Positions 32,651 through 40,832 of a DNA stretch of 48,294 bases are shown here, one piece after another. Position 1 is the stretch's first letter; each line of letters begins with the position of its first letter. Source of the DNA: Hyphomonadaceae bacterium UBA7672 (GTDB lineage Bacteria > Pseudomonadota > Alphaproteobacteria > Caulobacterales > Hyphomonadaceae); NCBI GenBank assembly GCA_002483135.1, contig DLHI01000030.1, forward strand, positions 1 through 48,294, read 5' to 3'. Below the pieces are notes generated by a model, which worked only from the letters and a program-made list of their open reading frames with translations, did not search any database and had not been told where the DNA came from. The position numbers and the translations under genes were made by a program.

Positions 32651-35332
32651 ATGACGTCCAAACGCCCGTCCACGAACTCGAAGCCGTCGAGCGTTAACGC
32701 CATCCGTTCGGCCTTCCTCGACTATTTCGCCAAGGCCGGCCACGCGGTGAAGCCGTCTTCCTCGCTGGTGCCGCAGGGGGACAACACCCTGCTGTTCACC
32801 AATGCCGGCATGGTGCAGTTCAAGAACATCTTCACCGGCGCCGAGAAGCCCTTTGCCCCGCGCGCGGCCACGTCGCAGAAATGCGTCCGCGCCGGCGGCA
32901 AGCACAACGACCTCGACAATGTCGGCTACACCGCCCGCCACCTCACCTTCTTCGAGATGCTCGGCAACTTCTCGTTCGGCGACTACTTCAAGGAGCTGGC
33001 GATCGAGCATGCCTGGACACTGGTCACGCGCGACTTCGACCTGCCGAAGGACAAGCTGCTCGTCACTGTCTATCACGACGATGACGAGGCTCATGGCCTC
33101 TGGAAGAAGATCGCCGGCCTGCCGGACAGTCGCATCATCCGCATCCCCACCAACGACAATTTCTGGATGATGGGCGACACCGGCCCCTGCGGCCCGTGCT
33201 CGGAAATCTTCATCGACCGCGGCGACCACATCTGGGGCGGCCCGCCCGGCTCGGCCGAACAGGATGGCGACCGGTTCCTTGAGTTCTGGAACCTCGTCTT
33301 CATGCAGTACGAGCAGTTCAACGATGGCCGCCCGCGCGTCTCGCTGCCCAAGCCCTCCATCGACACCGGCATGGGCCTCGAGCGCATCTCGGCGATCATG
33401 CAGGGCGTCGACTCGGTCTTCGAGACCGACCTGTTCGTGAACCTGATCAATGCCGGCGAGGAGCTCTACAAAGTCAAGGCGCAGGGCGAGCAGACCGCCT
33501 CCTTCCGCGTCATCGCCGACCACCTGCGCTCCGCCTGTTTCCTCATCGCTGATGGCGTCTCGCCGTCCAACGAGGGCAGGGGCTATGTTCTCCGCCGCAT
33601 CATGCGCCGCGCCATGCGCCACGCCCATATCCTCGGCACGCGTGAGCCGAACATGTACAACCTCGTCGGCGCTCTTGGACGCGAGATGGGCGATGCCTAT
33701 CCCGATCTCATCCGCGCGCAGGCGGCGATTGAGTCCGCCTTCCAGCAGGAAGAGCAGAGCTTCCAGCGAACCCTCGGCCGCGGCCTCGCGCTGCTCGATG
33801 AAGAGACCGCCTCGCTCGGCAAGGATGGCGTGCTCAAGGGAGATGTCGCCTTCAAGCTCTACGACACGTTCGGTTTCCCGCTCGATCTCACGCAGGACGT
33901 GCTTCGCGCGCGCGGCCTGAAGGTCGACGAGGATGGCTTCAACGCCGCCATGGACGTCCAGCGCGCGCGCAGCCAGGAACATTCGAAGTTCGCTGCAGGT
34001 GATGCCTCGGGCGAAGTCTGGTTCGCTGTGCGCGATGCCTCCGGCGCCACCAGCTTCCAGGGTTATGACGCCGAAGAATCCTCCGCCCGCCTGGTCACCG
34101 CCCTCATTGGCGGCGCGCAGACGAAAGCGCTCAAGACCGGCGACAAGGCCGAACTCGTGTTCGACCAGTCGCCTTTCTACGCCGAGAGCGGCGGCCAGGC
34201 CGGCGACAAGGGTGAGATTTTCTTCCCCGGCGGCGGCCGTTTCCGCGTTGATGATGTGCAGAAGCGCGCGGGCGATGTCTTCGCGCATGTCGGCGAGATG
34301 ATCGCCGGCTCGGCAAAAGTCGGCGACGTCGCCGAACTCAAGATCGATCGCGTCCGTCGCGCCAAGATCCGCGCCAACCACTCCGCGACCCACCTGCTGC
34401 ACGCCGCGCTCCGCAACAAGCTGGGCAAGCACGTCACGCAGAAGGGCTCGCTGGTCGAGGCCGATTATTTCCGCTTCGACTTCTCCCACACCGCGCCGAT
34501 GTCGCGCGAGGAGATCGAAGCCGTCGAGGCGGAGGTCAACGCCGTCGTGCGCCAGAATGCCGAAGCGCAGATCAAGGTGATGGCGCCCGACAAGGCCATC
34601 GAAGCGGGCGCCATGGCGCTGTTCGGCGAAAAATATGGCGACGAAGTGCGCGTCCTGCGCCTCGGCAACTCGGTGTCAGAGGCCAACGCGCCTTACTCCG
34701 TGGAGCTCTGTGGCGGCACGCACGTTGCGCGCACGGGCGACATCGCCGTGTTCGTGATCACCTCCGAAGGCGGTGTGGCGCAAGGCGTCCGCCGCATCGA
34801 GGGCGTCACCGGCGCCGCCGCGCTGGAGTTCCTGAAGGGGCAGGCTGCTATCGCGCGTGAGATCGCGAACCAGTTCAAATCCCCGATCGCCGATGCGCCC
34901 GCGCGTGTCACGGCGCTGGCGGCCGAGCGCAAGAAGCTGGAAGCCGAACTTGCCGATGCCCGCAAGAAACTCGCCATGGGCGGCGGCGGTGCAGCCTCCG
35001 GCCCCGAGGAAGTCAACGGCGTCAAGTTCATCGGCAAGATCGTCGATGTCCCGGCGAAAGACCTCAAGGGCCTCGCCGACGAAGCCAAGAAATCCGTCGG
35101 CTCTGGCGTCGTCGTGTTCGTCGCCACGGCCGAAGGCAAGGCCACTGTGGTGGTCGGCGTCACCGACGATCTCACCGCTCGCATCAAGGCCGGCGACCTC
35201 GTGACGAAAGCGGTGCAAGCCGTCGGCGGCGCCAAGGGCGGCGGCCGCCCCGACATGGCGCAGGGCGGAGGCCCGGATGGCGACAAGGCGGCGGATGCGA
35301 TCGCCGCTGTCAAAGCTGCGCTGGCAGGCTAG
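32651..35332 (+). CDS. alaS: alanyl-tRNA synthetase
   Basis: The product is 893 residues. The class II catalytic domain includes SSSLVPQGDNTLLFTNAGMVQFKN, HNDLDNVGYTARHLTFFEMLGNFSFGDYFK and GDTGPCGPCSEIF. The editing domain that removes Ser and Gly from tRNA-Ala carries zinc ligands in NHSATHLLH and CGGTH. The C-Ala/DHHA1 region is at the end (GGGRPDMAQGGG). GAGGGAG precedes the ATG by 8 bases. The first 15 residues are not conserved, so a slightly later start is possible. The recA-alaS-icd order is frequent in alphaproteobacteria, yet codon style (many GCC, TCC and CGC) differs from recA next door. Confidence 0.97.
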   Translation: MTSKRPSTNSKPSSVNAIRSAFLDYFAKAGHAVKPSSSLVPQGDNTLLFTNAGMVQFKNIFTGAEKPFAPRAATSQKCVRAGGKHNDLDNVGYTARHLTFFEMLGNFSFGDYFKELAIEHAWTLVTRDFDLPKDKLLVTVYHDDDEAHGLWKKIAGLPDSRIIRIPTNDNFWMMGDTGPCGPCSEIFIDRGDHIWGGPPGSAEQDGDRFLEFWNLVFMQYEQFNDGRPRVSLPKPSIDTGMGLERISAIMQGVDSVFETDLFVNLINAGEELYKVKAQGEQTASFRVIADHLRSACFLIADGVSPSNEGRGYVLRRIMRRAMRHAHILGTREPNMYNLVGALGREMGDAYPDLIRAQAAIESAFQQEEQSFQRTLGRGLALLDEETASLGKDGVLKGDVAFKLYDTFGFPLDLTQDVLRARGLKVDEDGFNAAMDVQRARSQEHSKFAAGDASGEVWFAVRDASGATSFQGYDAEESSARLVTALIGGAQTKALKTGDKAELVFDQSPFYAESGGQAGDKGEIFFPGGGRFRVDDVQKRAGDVFAHVGEMIAGSAKVGDVAELKIDRVRRAKIRANHSATHLLHAALRNKLGKHVTQKGSLVEADYFRFDFSHTAPMSREEIEAVEAEVNAVVRQNAEAQIKVMAPDKAIEAGAMALFGEKYGDEVRVLRLGNSVSEANAPYSVELCGGTHVARTGDIAVFVITSEGGVAQGVRRIEGVTGAAALEFLKGQAAIAREIANQFKSPIADAPARVTALAAERKKLEAELADARKKLAMGGGGAASGPEEVNGVKFIGKIVDVPAKDLKGLADEAKKSVGSGVVVFVATAEGKATVVVGVTDDLTARIKAGDLVTKAVQAVGGAKGGGRPDMAQGGGPDGDKAADAIAAVKAALAG

Positions 35333-35355
35333 TCTTCCGGAAAAGGGAGGCCGGT

Positions 35356-35913
35356 GTGAGGGCAGCTTTCGTTGCGGCACTGTTGGTTGCGTTGCCGGGG
35401 TGCGCGACGGCGCAGCAATCTCCAGTGCTTGCCATCGGCGACTCTCCGCTGTGTGTGCCGGGTGTGTCGCTTGGAAAAGTCGTGATTGCGCCGCTCACGC
35501 GGTGGCGCGCCGACCAGAAGGAGCCTCAGGTCCGCGAGGCCATAGCCCAGAAGGCGATCGAAGCAGTGGCTCCGGCCTTGTCTTGTGCTTCGTCGGTGGA
35601 AGTTCTGTCAATTTCTGCCGACGGTCAGGCCGCTGAAAGAATCGCCTCCGCGAAAGCTGGTGGTGCGCAAACCGCCCTGCTCATTCGCATAAACGAGCTT
35701 GGACCGGTCACCATCATCTCGTTCCCGGCGCTCTGGAGCACCTATAGCGACGTCCAGTTCACTTTGGATGCGGTTGACCTCAGGACCGGCGAGACCTTGC
35801 GGAGCATTCCTCACCAGCGTCGCAAGGGTGGTGCATTCGAGGTGCGCGGTCTGGATCCGCTGCAAGGCGAAATGGAGCAGGCATTGAAGGACGTCTTGCT
35901 GGGTGGAAACTAG
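35356..35913 (+). CDS. small exported lipoprotein of unknown function
   Basis: The product is 185 residues. The signal sequence MRAAFVAALLVALPGC ends in a lipobox-like L-P-G-C with cysteine 16; cleavage at ATAQ by signal peptidase I is an alternative. The mature part has LGKVVIAPLTRWRADQKEPQ, a central ISADGQAAERIASAKAGGAQTALLIRINELGP and LWSTYSDVQFTLDAVDLRTGE. The pattern of a strand-helix-strand domain with a DxxTGE turn recalls small outer-membrane lipoproteins of the LptE/CsgG-like type, but I cannot name a family. The start is GTG at 35356 with GGGAGG 5 bases upstream, 23 bases after alaS, so it is probably in the alaS transcript. Confidence 0.75.
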   Translation: MRAAFVAALLVALPGCATAQQSPVLAIGDSPLCVPGVSLGKVVIAPLTRWRADQKEPQVREAIAQKAIEAVAPALSCASSVEVLSISADGQAAERIASAKAGGAQTALLIRINELGPVTIISFPALWSTYSDVQFTLDAVDLRTGETLRSIPHQRRKGGAFEVRGLDPLQGEMEQALKDVLLGGN

Positions 35914-35928
35914 GCAACGGCGCTTGCA

Positions 35929-36792
35929 TCACTCATCGCCGATTGTGCGCCGATTGTAGTACATCATTTGTCTTGGTGTCTCAGCCTGCGCTTCGCGACG
36001 CACATAGTATCCGCCGCGGGGAGAATTGCGGACGCTGTCGTTGTACTCGTGCTCCGCCGCTCTGAGGACCAGTTCTGCCGGCCCCGATAGTGCCGATCCA
36101 ACCAGCATGCACGCCAAGTATCCGACGCCCAAAGTGCTCGCGACAATCGCTGCGATAGCGCCAGCCCTCAGCAGCGGCTCCCACAACTCCTCCAGCTCTC
36201 TGCCAATGCCCTTGAGGAACCACCAAACGCTTCGACCGACCAACCCGAGCGGAATCACAATCAGAAGGCCCAGCATCTCCAGTGGCCAAAGCATGGTTGC
36301 GACAACGCTGCCGAGCAGGTTCCACTGACGAGGTTGGCTCTCGCGCGGATTGGTTTTCGCGCGCGCAGCTCGGAGATAGATGTTTCCCGCAGAGCCTTCC
36401 GCGCCGCACGCGGGGCAGGTGCTTTCGCGTGCGACCGAGTCTAGCGTATCGCCGCGCCGCCATCTCGGCCTGAAGTTTTCGTTGTGGCCGCAGTCGAGGC
36501 ACACGCAATGCACGTAGCGCGGCTGCAGGTCGGCCTCGCTGGCCTGGGCCGTGTGGGCGCGGGCATCGCTCGCGCCTTTACGCGCGCGCACGGGATGAGG
36601 GCGTGGCTCCGAAGCCAAGTCTGCCAATGTCACACTCACCGCGCCAGTCTTTCCCCATGTGCGGCATCCGCCGCAGCGCAGGGATGCGCTGAGTTGGGTG
36701 AGCGTCCTGTCGTCCCCAGTCTCCAGCGTGCGCAGTTTGTCGTAGCCACACTTGGCGCACGCCACCCGGATTCGACGAGGTCCGGATGTCAT
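35929..36792 (-). CDS. zinc-ribbon membrane protein of unknown function
   Basis: The product is 287 residues. The N-terminal half holds two zinc-ribbon-like pairs of CxxC motifs. The first uses CAKC (residues 12-15) with CGGC (about 40-43). The second uses CLDC with CPAC near residues 98-130. Two hydrophobic helices follow, LGSVVATMLWPLEMLGLLIVIPLGLVG and AGAIAAIVASTLGVGYLACMLV. The charged C-terminal tail (AEHEYNDSVRNSPRGGYYVRR) is probably exposed. I do not recognise a family. The domain order suggests a membrane-anchored binder of nucleic acid or protein, or a structural zinc module. It is convergent with the lipoprotein gene and lies upstream of the convergent icd terminator. Confidence 0.72.
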   Translation of the reverse strand: MTSGPRRIRVACAKCGYDKLRTLETGDDRTLTQLSASLRCGGCRTWGKTGAVSVTLADLASEPRPHPVRARKGASDARAHTAQASEADLQPRYVHCVCLDCGHNENFRPRWRRGDTLDSVARESTCPACGAEGSAGNIYLRAARAKTNPRESQPRQWNLLGSVVATMLWPLEMLGLLIVIPLGLVGRSVWWFLKGIGRELEELWEPLLRAGAIAAIVASTLGVGYLACMLVGSALSGPAELVLRAAEHEYNDSVRNSPRGGYYVRREAQAETPRQMMYYNRRTIGDE

Positions 36793-36881
36793 CCGTTCAA
36801 ACTGACGCGCCCGCGCTGACAGTCAATCTCGACAATCGGGAAACCCGCGCGGTCGCGGCCCGCGTCCCTGCGGAAGCCTGG

Positions 36882-36916
36882 AAAAACAAAAGGCCCGCGG
36901 ATCGCTCCGCGGGCCT
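36882..36916 (-). terminator. intrinsic terminator of icd
   Basis: A perfect 10-bp stem aggcccgcgg (36891-36900) / ccgcgggcct (36907-36916) is followed on the minus strand by a T-rich run (TTTGTTTTT, 36890 to 36882). It lies 27 bases beyond the icd stop codon. Confidence 0.9.
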
Positions 36917-36942
36917 CTCATGTCATTCGCCGCGCGCGAAGC

Positions 36943-38160
36943 CTATTTCGACATCGCGTCCTGGAAGTTCGTGGCGATCTTCTCGATGAAGCCTTCGGTG
37001 GTCAGCCAGGGCTGATCCGGCCCGATGAGGAGCGACAGGTCCTTCGTCATGAAGCCGGCTTCAACCGTATCGATCACTGTCTTCTCCAGCGTGGTCGAGA
37101 ACTTCGCGAGTTCGGCATTGCCGTCCAGCTTGGCGCGGTGGGCGAGGCCACGCGTCCAGGCGAAGATCGAGGCGACCGAGTTGGTCGAAGTCGACTTGCC
37201 CTGCTGATGCGCGCGATAGTGGCGCGTCACGGTGCCGTGCGCAGCTTCGGCTTCCACCGTCTTGCCATCCGGCGTCATCAGCACCGACGTCATGAGGCCC
37301 AGCGAGCCATAGCCTTGCGCGACCGTGTCGGACTGCACGTCGCCGTCATAGTTCTTGCACGCCCAGACATAGCCGCCCGACCATTTCAGGCAGGCTGCAA
37401 CCATGTCGTCGATCAGGCGGTGTTCGTACGTGCCGCCAAACGCTTTGAACTTGTCAGCGAATTCGGCGTCGAACACTTCCTGGAAGATGTCCTTGAATCG
37501 GCCGTCATAGGCCTTGAGGATGGTGTTCTTGGTCGACAGGTAGACCGGCCATTTGCGCTGCAGGCCGAAGTTAAACGAGGCGCGCGCGAAATCGCGGATC
37601 GACTTGTCGAGGTTGTACATGCCCATGGCGATGCCAGCTCCGGGGAAGTCGAACACTTCGTGCTCGATGGCAGGGCCGCCATCTTCCGGCACGAACTTCA
37701 TTGTAAGCTTCCCCTTGCCGGGCACCTTGAAGTCCGTCGCCTTGTACTGATCGCCGAATGCGTGACGGCCAACCACCACCGGCTGGGTCCAGCCCGGCAC
37801 CAGGCGCGGCACATTCTTCATCACGATCGGCTCGCGGAACACGACGCCGTCCAGGATGTTGCGGATCGTGCCGTTGGGCGACTTCCACATCTTCTTCAGC
37901 TTGAATTCTTCCACGCGCGCCTCGTCCGGCGTGATGGTCGCGCATTTCACGGCGACGCCGTATTTCTTGGTGGCTTCGGCGGAGTCGATGGTCACCTGGT
38001 CGTTGGTGGCGTCGCGGTTCTCGATCGACAGGTCGTAATACTTCAGGTCGATGTCGAGATAGGGAAGGATCAGGCGCTCCTTGATGAGGGCCCAGATGAT
38101 CCGGGTCATCTCGTCCCCGTCCATCTCGACGACGGGGTTTGCTACCTTGATGACGGCCAT
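36943..38160 (-). CDS. icd: NADP-dependent isocitrate dehydrogenase
   Basis: The product is 405 residues. It oxidatively decarboxylates isocitrate to 2-oxoglutarate in the TCA cycle. It is of the homodimeric type II kind also found in eukaryotes. Landmarks are NPVVEMDGDEMTRIIW near the start, KSPNGTIRNILDGVVFREPI with substrate-binding Ser and Arg residues, NYDGDVQSDTVAQGYGSLGLMTS with the metal-binding aspartates, and AAHGTVTRHYRAHQQGKSTSTN for NADP. The ATG at 38160 is the natural start, with GGAGC 6 bases upstream on the minus strand. It is divergent from the TrmJ-type gene and ends at a strong terminator. Confidence 0.97.
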   Translation of the reverse strand: MAVIKVANPVVEMDGDEMTRIIWALIKERLILPYLDIDLKYYDLSIENRDATNDQVTIDSAEATKKYGVAVKCATITPDEARVEEFKLKKMWKSPNGTIRNILDGVVFREPIVMKNVPRLVPGWTQPVVVGRHAFGDQYKATDFKVPGKGKLTMKFVPEDGGPAIEHEVFDFPGAGIAMGMYNLDKSIRDFARASFNFGLQRKWPVYLSTKNTILKAYDGRFKDIFQEVFDAEFADKFKAFGGTYEHRLIDDMVAACLKWSGGYVWACKNYDGDVQSDTVAQGYGSLGLMTSVLMTPDGKTVEAEAAHGTVTRHYRAHQQGKSTSTNSVASIFAWTRGLAHRAKLDGNAELAKFSTTLEKTVIDTVEAGFMTKDLSLLIGPDQPWLTTEGFIEKIATNFQDAMSK

Positions 38161-38306
38161 GAAGTGCTCCTGAAAGTGCGTTCCCGGGGGCTATACCAGA
38201 CGCGCCCCGATGCACAATGGGCGGTTAAGAAACTGCAATTCCGGCCGCAGATTCTGGTTTTCAGGACGCCATTCCGGAACTCCGTGATCAGGCCTAAAAG
38301 GCGGAC

Positions 38307-39059
38307 ATGACAACCGTCGCCTTGGCCCCCGCCTTCATCCTCGTTGCCCCCCAGATGGGCGAGAATATCGGCGCGGCTGCGCGCGTGATGGCGAATTTCG
38401 GGCTCACCGACCTGCGCCTCGTCGCCCCGCGCGATGGCTGGCCAAACCCTGCCGCCGAAACCATGAGCGCGGGCGCCCTGCCTGGCGTGGTGGCGGCTAC
38501 GGTGTTTGACACGGTGGAACAAGCCATCGCCGATTGCGGACAGGTCTTCGCCACCACTGCTCGCCCGCGCGAGATGGAAAAGCCGGTCCTCGGCGCCAGC
38601 GAGGCGATAACGCGCATCCGCGCAACGCCGGCGCGTACCGCCATCCTGTTCGGCGCAGAGCGGGCAGGGCTGCCCAACGAAGCCGTCGCGCTGTGCGACG
38701 CCATCCTGTCCTATCCGGTCAACCGCGCCTTCGCCTCGCTCAACCTCGCGCAGGCCGTCGCGCTCATGGCGCATGGCCTGGCCGAGGCCGAAGCCAGCGG
38801 CCCGCCGCCCGGCTTCAACGACGCGCTCGATCCCCCCGCCACGCGCGAGGAGCTGATCGGCATGATGGAGCATTTCGAAGCCGAGCTGGATCGCGCTGGC
38901 TTCTTCTTCCCGGAAGAAAAGCGCGCACCGATCGCGCAGAACCTGCGCAACGCCTTCACGCGCGCCGGGTGGACCTCGCAGGAAGTCCGCACATTCCGCG
39001 GCGCGATCAAGGCGCTGGCCCTCGGGCGCGGCAAGGCCCGCGTGCAACGCGAGGAGTAG
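38307..39059 (+). CDS. trmJ: TrmJ-type tRNA/rRNA 2'-O-methyltransferase (SPOUT)
   Basis: The product is 250 residues. The SPOUT domain has ILVAPQMGENIGAAARVMANFGLTDLRLV at the N terminus with the conserved Asn-Ile-Gly-Ala-Ala-Arg. The knot is formed by ILFGAERAGLPNEAVALCD and YPVNRAFASLNLAQAVALMAHGL. The 80-residue C-terminal extension (REELIGMMEHFEAELDRAGFF, then QNLRNAFTRAGWTSQEVRTFRGAIKAL) is characteristic of TrmJ, which methylates the 2'-OH at position 32 of several tRNAs with S-adenosylmethionine. The exact target is not proven from sequence. It is divergent from icd, the neighbourhood typical of alphaproteobacterial alaS-icd regions. Confidence 0.9.
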   Translation: MTTVALAPAFILVAPQMGENIGAAARVMANFGLTDLRLVAPRDGWPNPAAETMSAGALPGVVAATVFDTVEQAIADCGQVFATTARPREMEKPVLGASEAITRIRATPARTAILFGAERAGLPNEAVALCDAILSYPVNRAFASLNLAQAVALMAHGLAEAEASGPPPGFNDALDPPATREELIGMMEHFEAELDRAGFFFPEEKRAPIAQNLRNAFTRAGWTSQEVRTFRGAIKALALGRGKARVQREE

Positions 39060-39220
39060 GGCGAGCACTGGTCAACCCCAGCTGACTCGCGCGCCCCTTC
39101 GTCCTAGTCTCGGCCTCATGACGACGCCTCCGACCGGAAGGCGAGGGGCGTTGCGTAGGTGACGGGTGAAGGCAGGGGGACTGGTGCTCGGTGCACATCC
39201 CCACTCGCAGGGGACGTGAG

Positions 39221-40228
39221 ATGATCAAGACAATGCTGGTCGCCGCCATTGCTGGAGGATCGGGTTTCGCTGGCTGGATCGGCGGCAGCATCTGGCCCGC
39301 CCCGCCCGAATGGACCGATGCGGTGAACCGCTCCGCCAACGATCTGCGCGCCAAGCTCAGGCTCTCTGACATCAGTCTCGCCGGCCTTCGCGAACTCATC
39401 CCCTCCGAAACGCTCGCCCGCATCAGCGGCGACATCCAGTCGGTGGCGGTGGCGGCTGGCGAAGTTATCTTGGTCGAACGCGACAGCGGCACGCTGGAAG
39501 AACAGCTCGACAACCTCGCGCTCAGCGAGGAGGAAGCCGTGCCCGAAGGCATGCTGCTGCCAGCCGCTCCGCCCCCCGCTCCCGCGCCGAGCCCCGATGT
39601 TCCCGCCCCCGCGACGGATGTGCCTGCCGCGCCCGAAGCCGGCGTCACGCCATCGCCCACACCCGTGCCCGCGCCGCTTTCAACGCCTGTCCTTGCGGTC
39701 GCCGCTTTCCCTGCCGAGCTTGAACTGTGTCCGCAAATGACAGTCTCGAACGCGCCCGCCGCTCAGGGCCGTGTGGTCAGCAACTTCAAGCCAGTTGTGG
39801 TTGTCAACGAGCGCCACATCGCCACTTTCCCGACGCCCGGCGCGTGTCTCTCGTCAGGCTTTGGCCCACGCAATGACAGGCTGCACAAGGGCCTCGACTA
39901 TCACGCCGACACCGGAGTCAACGTGCTGGCGGCCGGCGATGGCGAGATTGTTGAGCTCAAGTATCGCGACGACTACGGCAACATGATCGTTATCGACCAT
40001 GGCGGCGGTGTCTTCACGCGCTATGCCCACCTCGCCTCGTTCGGCCGCGGCCTCACGCCGGGCGTTACCGTTCGCGCCGGCGAACCCATCGGCCTGATGG
40101 GAAACTCCGCCGCCTATCGGATTCCGATCCACCTCCACTACGAACTGCTGCTGGGCGACTACGCCACGCCCAAAGGCTCGTTCGGCCTCGAGCCGGCAGA
40201 CCCAATGTCTTTCCCGGCCGCTCAATAG
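39221..40228 (+). CDS. M23 family (LytM-type) metallopeptidase
   Basis: The product is 335 residues. An N-terminal hydrophobic anchor (TMLVAAIAGGSGFAGWIGG) suggests a periplasmic membrane-tethered or secreted protein. A long Pro/Ala-rich linker at about residues 115-160 leads to the M23 domain. The zinc ligands are His222 and Asp226 in HKGLDYH, and the last His306 in HLHYE with its partner His304. AAGDGEIVELKYRDDYGNMIVIDHGGGVFTRYAHL matches the strand region of the fold. With both motifs intact it should be an active peptidoglycan endopeptidase. A GTG at 39191 would add ten residues, but the ATG with AGGGGA upstream is better. Confidence 0.9.
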   Translation: MIKTMLVAAIAGGSGFAGWIGGSIWPAPPEWTDAVNRSANDLRAKLRLSDISLAGLRELIPSETLARISGDIQSVAVAAGEVILVERDSGTLEEQLDNLALSEEEAVPEGMLLPAAPPPAPAPSPDVPAPATDVPAAPEAGVTPSPTPVPAPLSTPVLAVAAFPAELELCPQMTVSNAPAAQGRVVSNFKPVVVVNERHIATFPTPGACLSSGFGPRNDRLHKGLDYHADTGVNVLAAGDGEIVELKYRDDYGNMIVIDHGGGVFTRYAHLASFGRGLTPGVTVRAGEPIGLMGNSAAYRIPIHLHYELLLGDYATPKGSFGLEPADPMSFPAAQ

Positions 40229-40277
40229 GCTGCGACCGCTCATTGGAAGGGCGTCCAAAAGAATCTGCACCCCCCAA

Positions 40278-40292
40278 CTAAGAACCTAGTTG
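40278..40292. promoter_or_regulatory. putative BlaI operator 1, overlapping a -35 box
   Basis: CTAAGAACCTAGTTG differs at only two of 15 positions from the copy at 40328-40342. It has the CTA...TAG dyad expected for BlaI/MecI dimers. TTGACA (40290-40295) overlaps its right end and would be a -35 element, although no good -10 is visible at 17 bases. Confidence 0.6.
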
Positions 40293-40327
40293 ACAGTCAT
40301 ATCGATAATCGGCAAAACCATCCCCAC

Positions 40328-40342
40328 CTAAGGAACTAGTTG
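40328..40342. promoter_or_regulatory. putative BlaI operator 2
   Basis: CTAAGGAACTAGTTG is the second copy, spaced 50 bases from the first and 95 bases before the blaI ATG. It lies inside the palindrome GGAAC-TAGTT-GTTCC (40332-40346). Two similar sites fit cooperative autorepression by the BlaI-type protein. Confidence 0.6.
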
Positions 40343-40436
40343 TTCCGGCAATGGTCAGAACGCCGGATCAGAAGAGACCAGAGCAAGCAATCGAGAAGAT
40401 CCGGATCAACCGGACCCGACAACGAGAAAAGACGCC

Positions 40437-40832
40437 ATGCCGAAGCCACGATCCGACGTTCTGACCGAAGCCGAGCAGCGCATCATGCGCGTGCTCTGGG
40501 AGAAGGGGGAGGCGAGTGTACGCGATGTCACCGACGCGCTCGGAGACAGCTACCCCGTCGCCTACAATACCGTGCTCACACTGCTGCGGATTCTCACCGA
40601 CAAGGACTATGTCGCGCCGCGCCAGGACGGACGGGCCTTCATCTACCGGCCTATCGTTTCGCGCGCCGAGGCGCGCACCCGTGCGCTGCGCAAGATGGTC
40701 TCGACCTTTTTCGAAGGATCGCCCAATGAACTTGCACAGCATCTCATCAGAAGCGAGACCCTCAGCGCCAACGAGCTTCAGGCGCTGAAGGACGAACTCG
40801 ACAGCATCTCCCCGGAGGACGGCAATGAGTGA
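40437..40832 (+). CDS. BlaI/MecI/CopY family transcriptional repressor
   Basis: The product is 131 residues. The winged-helix domain has LTEAEQRIMRVLWEKGEASVRDV followed by the recognition helix YPVAYNTVLTLLRILTDKDYV. The C-terminal dimerisation helices contain ALRKMVSTFFEGSPNELAQHLI. In known systems such a repressor is cleaved by, or dissociates through, the partner M56 sensor protease. The gene overlaps the M56 gene by 8 bases and is preceded by two operator-like repeats, so it should control its own operon. No beta-lactamase gene is near, so the regulon is unknown. Confidence 0.92.
   Translation: MPKPRSDVLTEAEQRIMRVLWEKGEASVRDVTDALGDSYPVAYNTVLTLLRILTDKDYVAPRQDGRAFIYRPIVSRAEARTRALRKMVSTFFEGSPNELAQHLIRSETLSANELQALKDELDSISPEDGNE

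Noticed and set aside
39060..39220. SRP-type or other structured RNA between trmJ and the M23 peptidase gene
   Set aside because: A segment reads GACCGGAAGGCGAGG and a GC-rich hairpin is possible, but the SRP RNA core GGTCAGG-CCGGAAGGAAGCAGCC is absent and no promoter or terminator brackets it.
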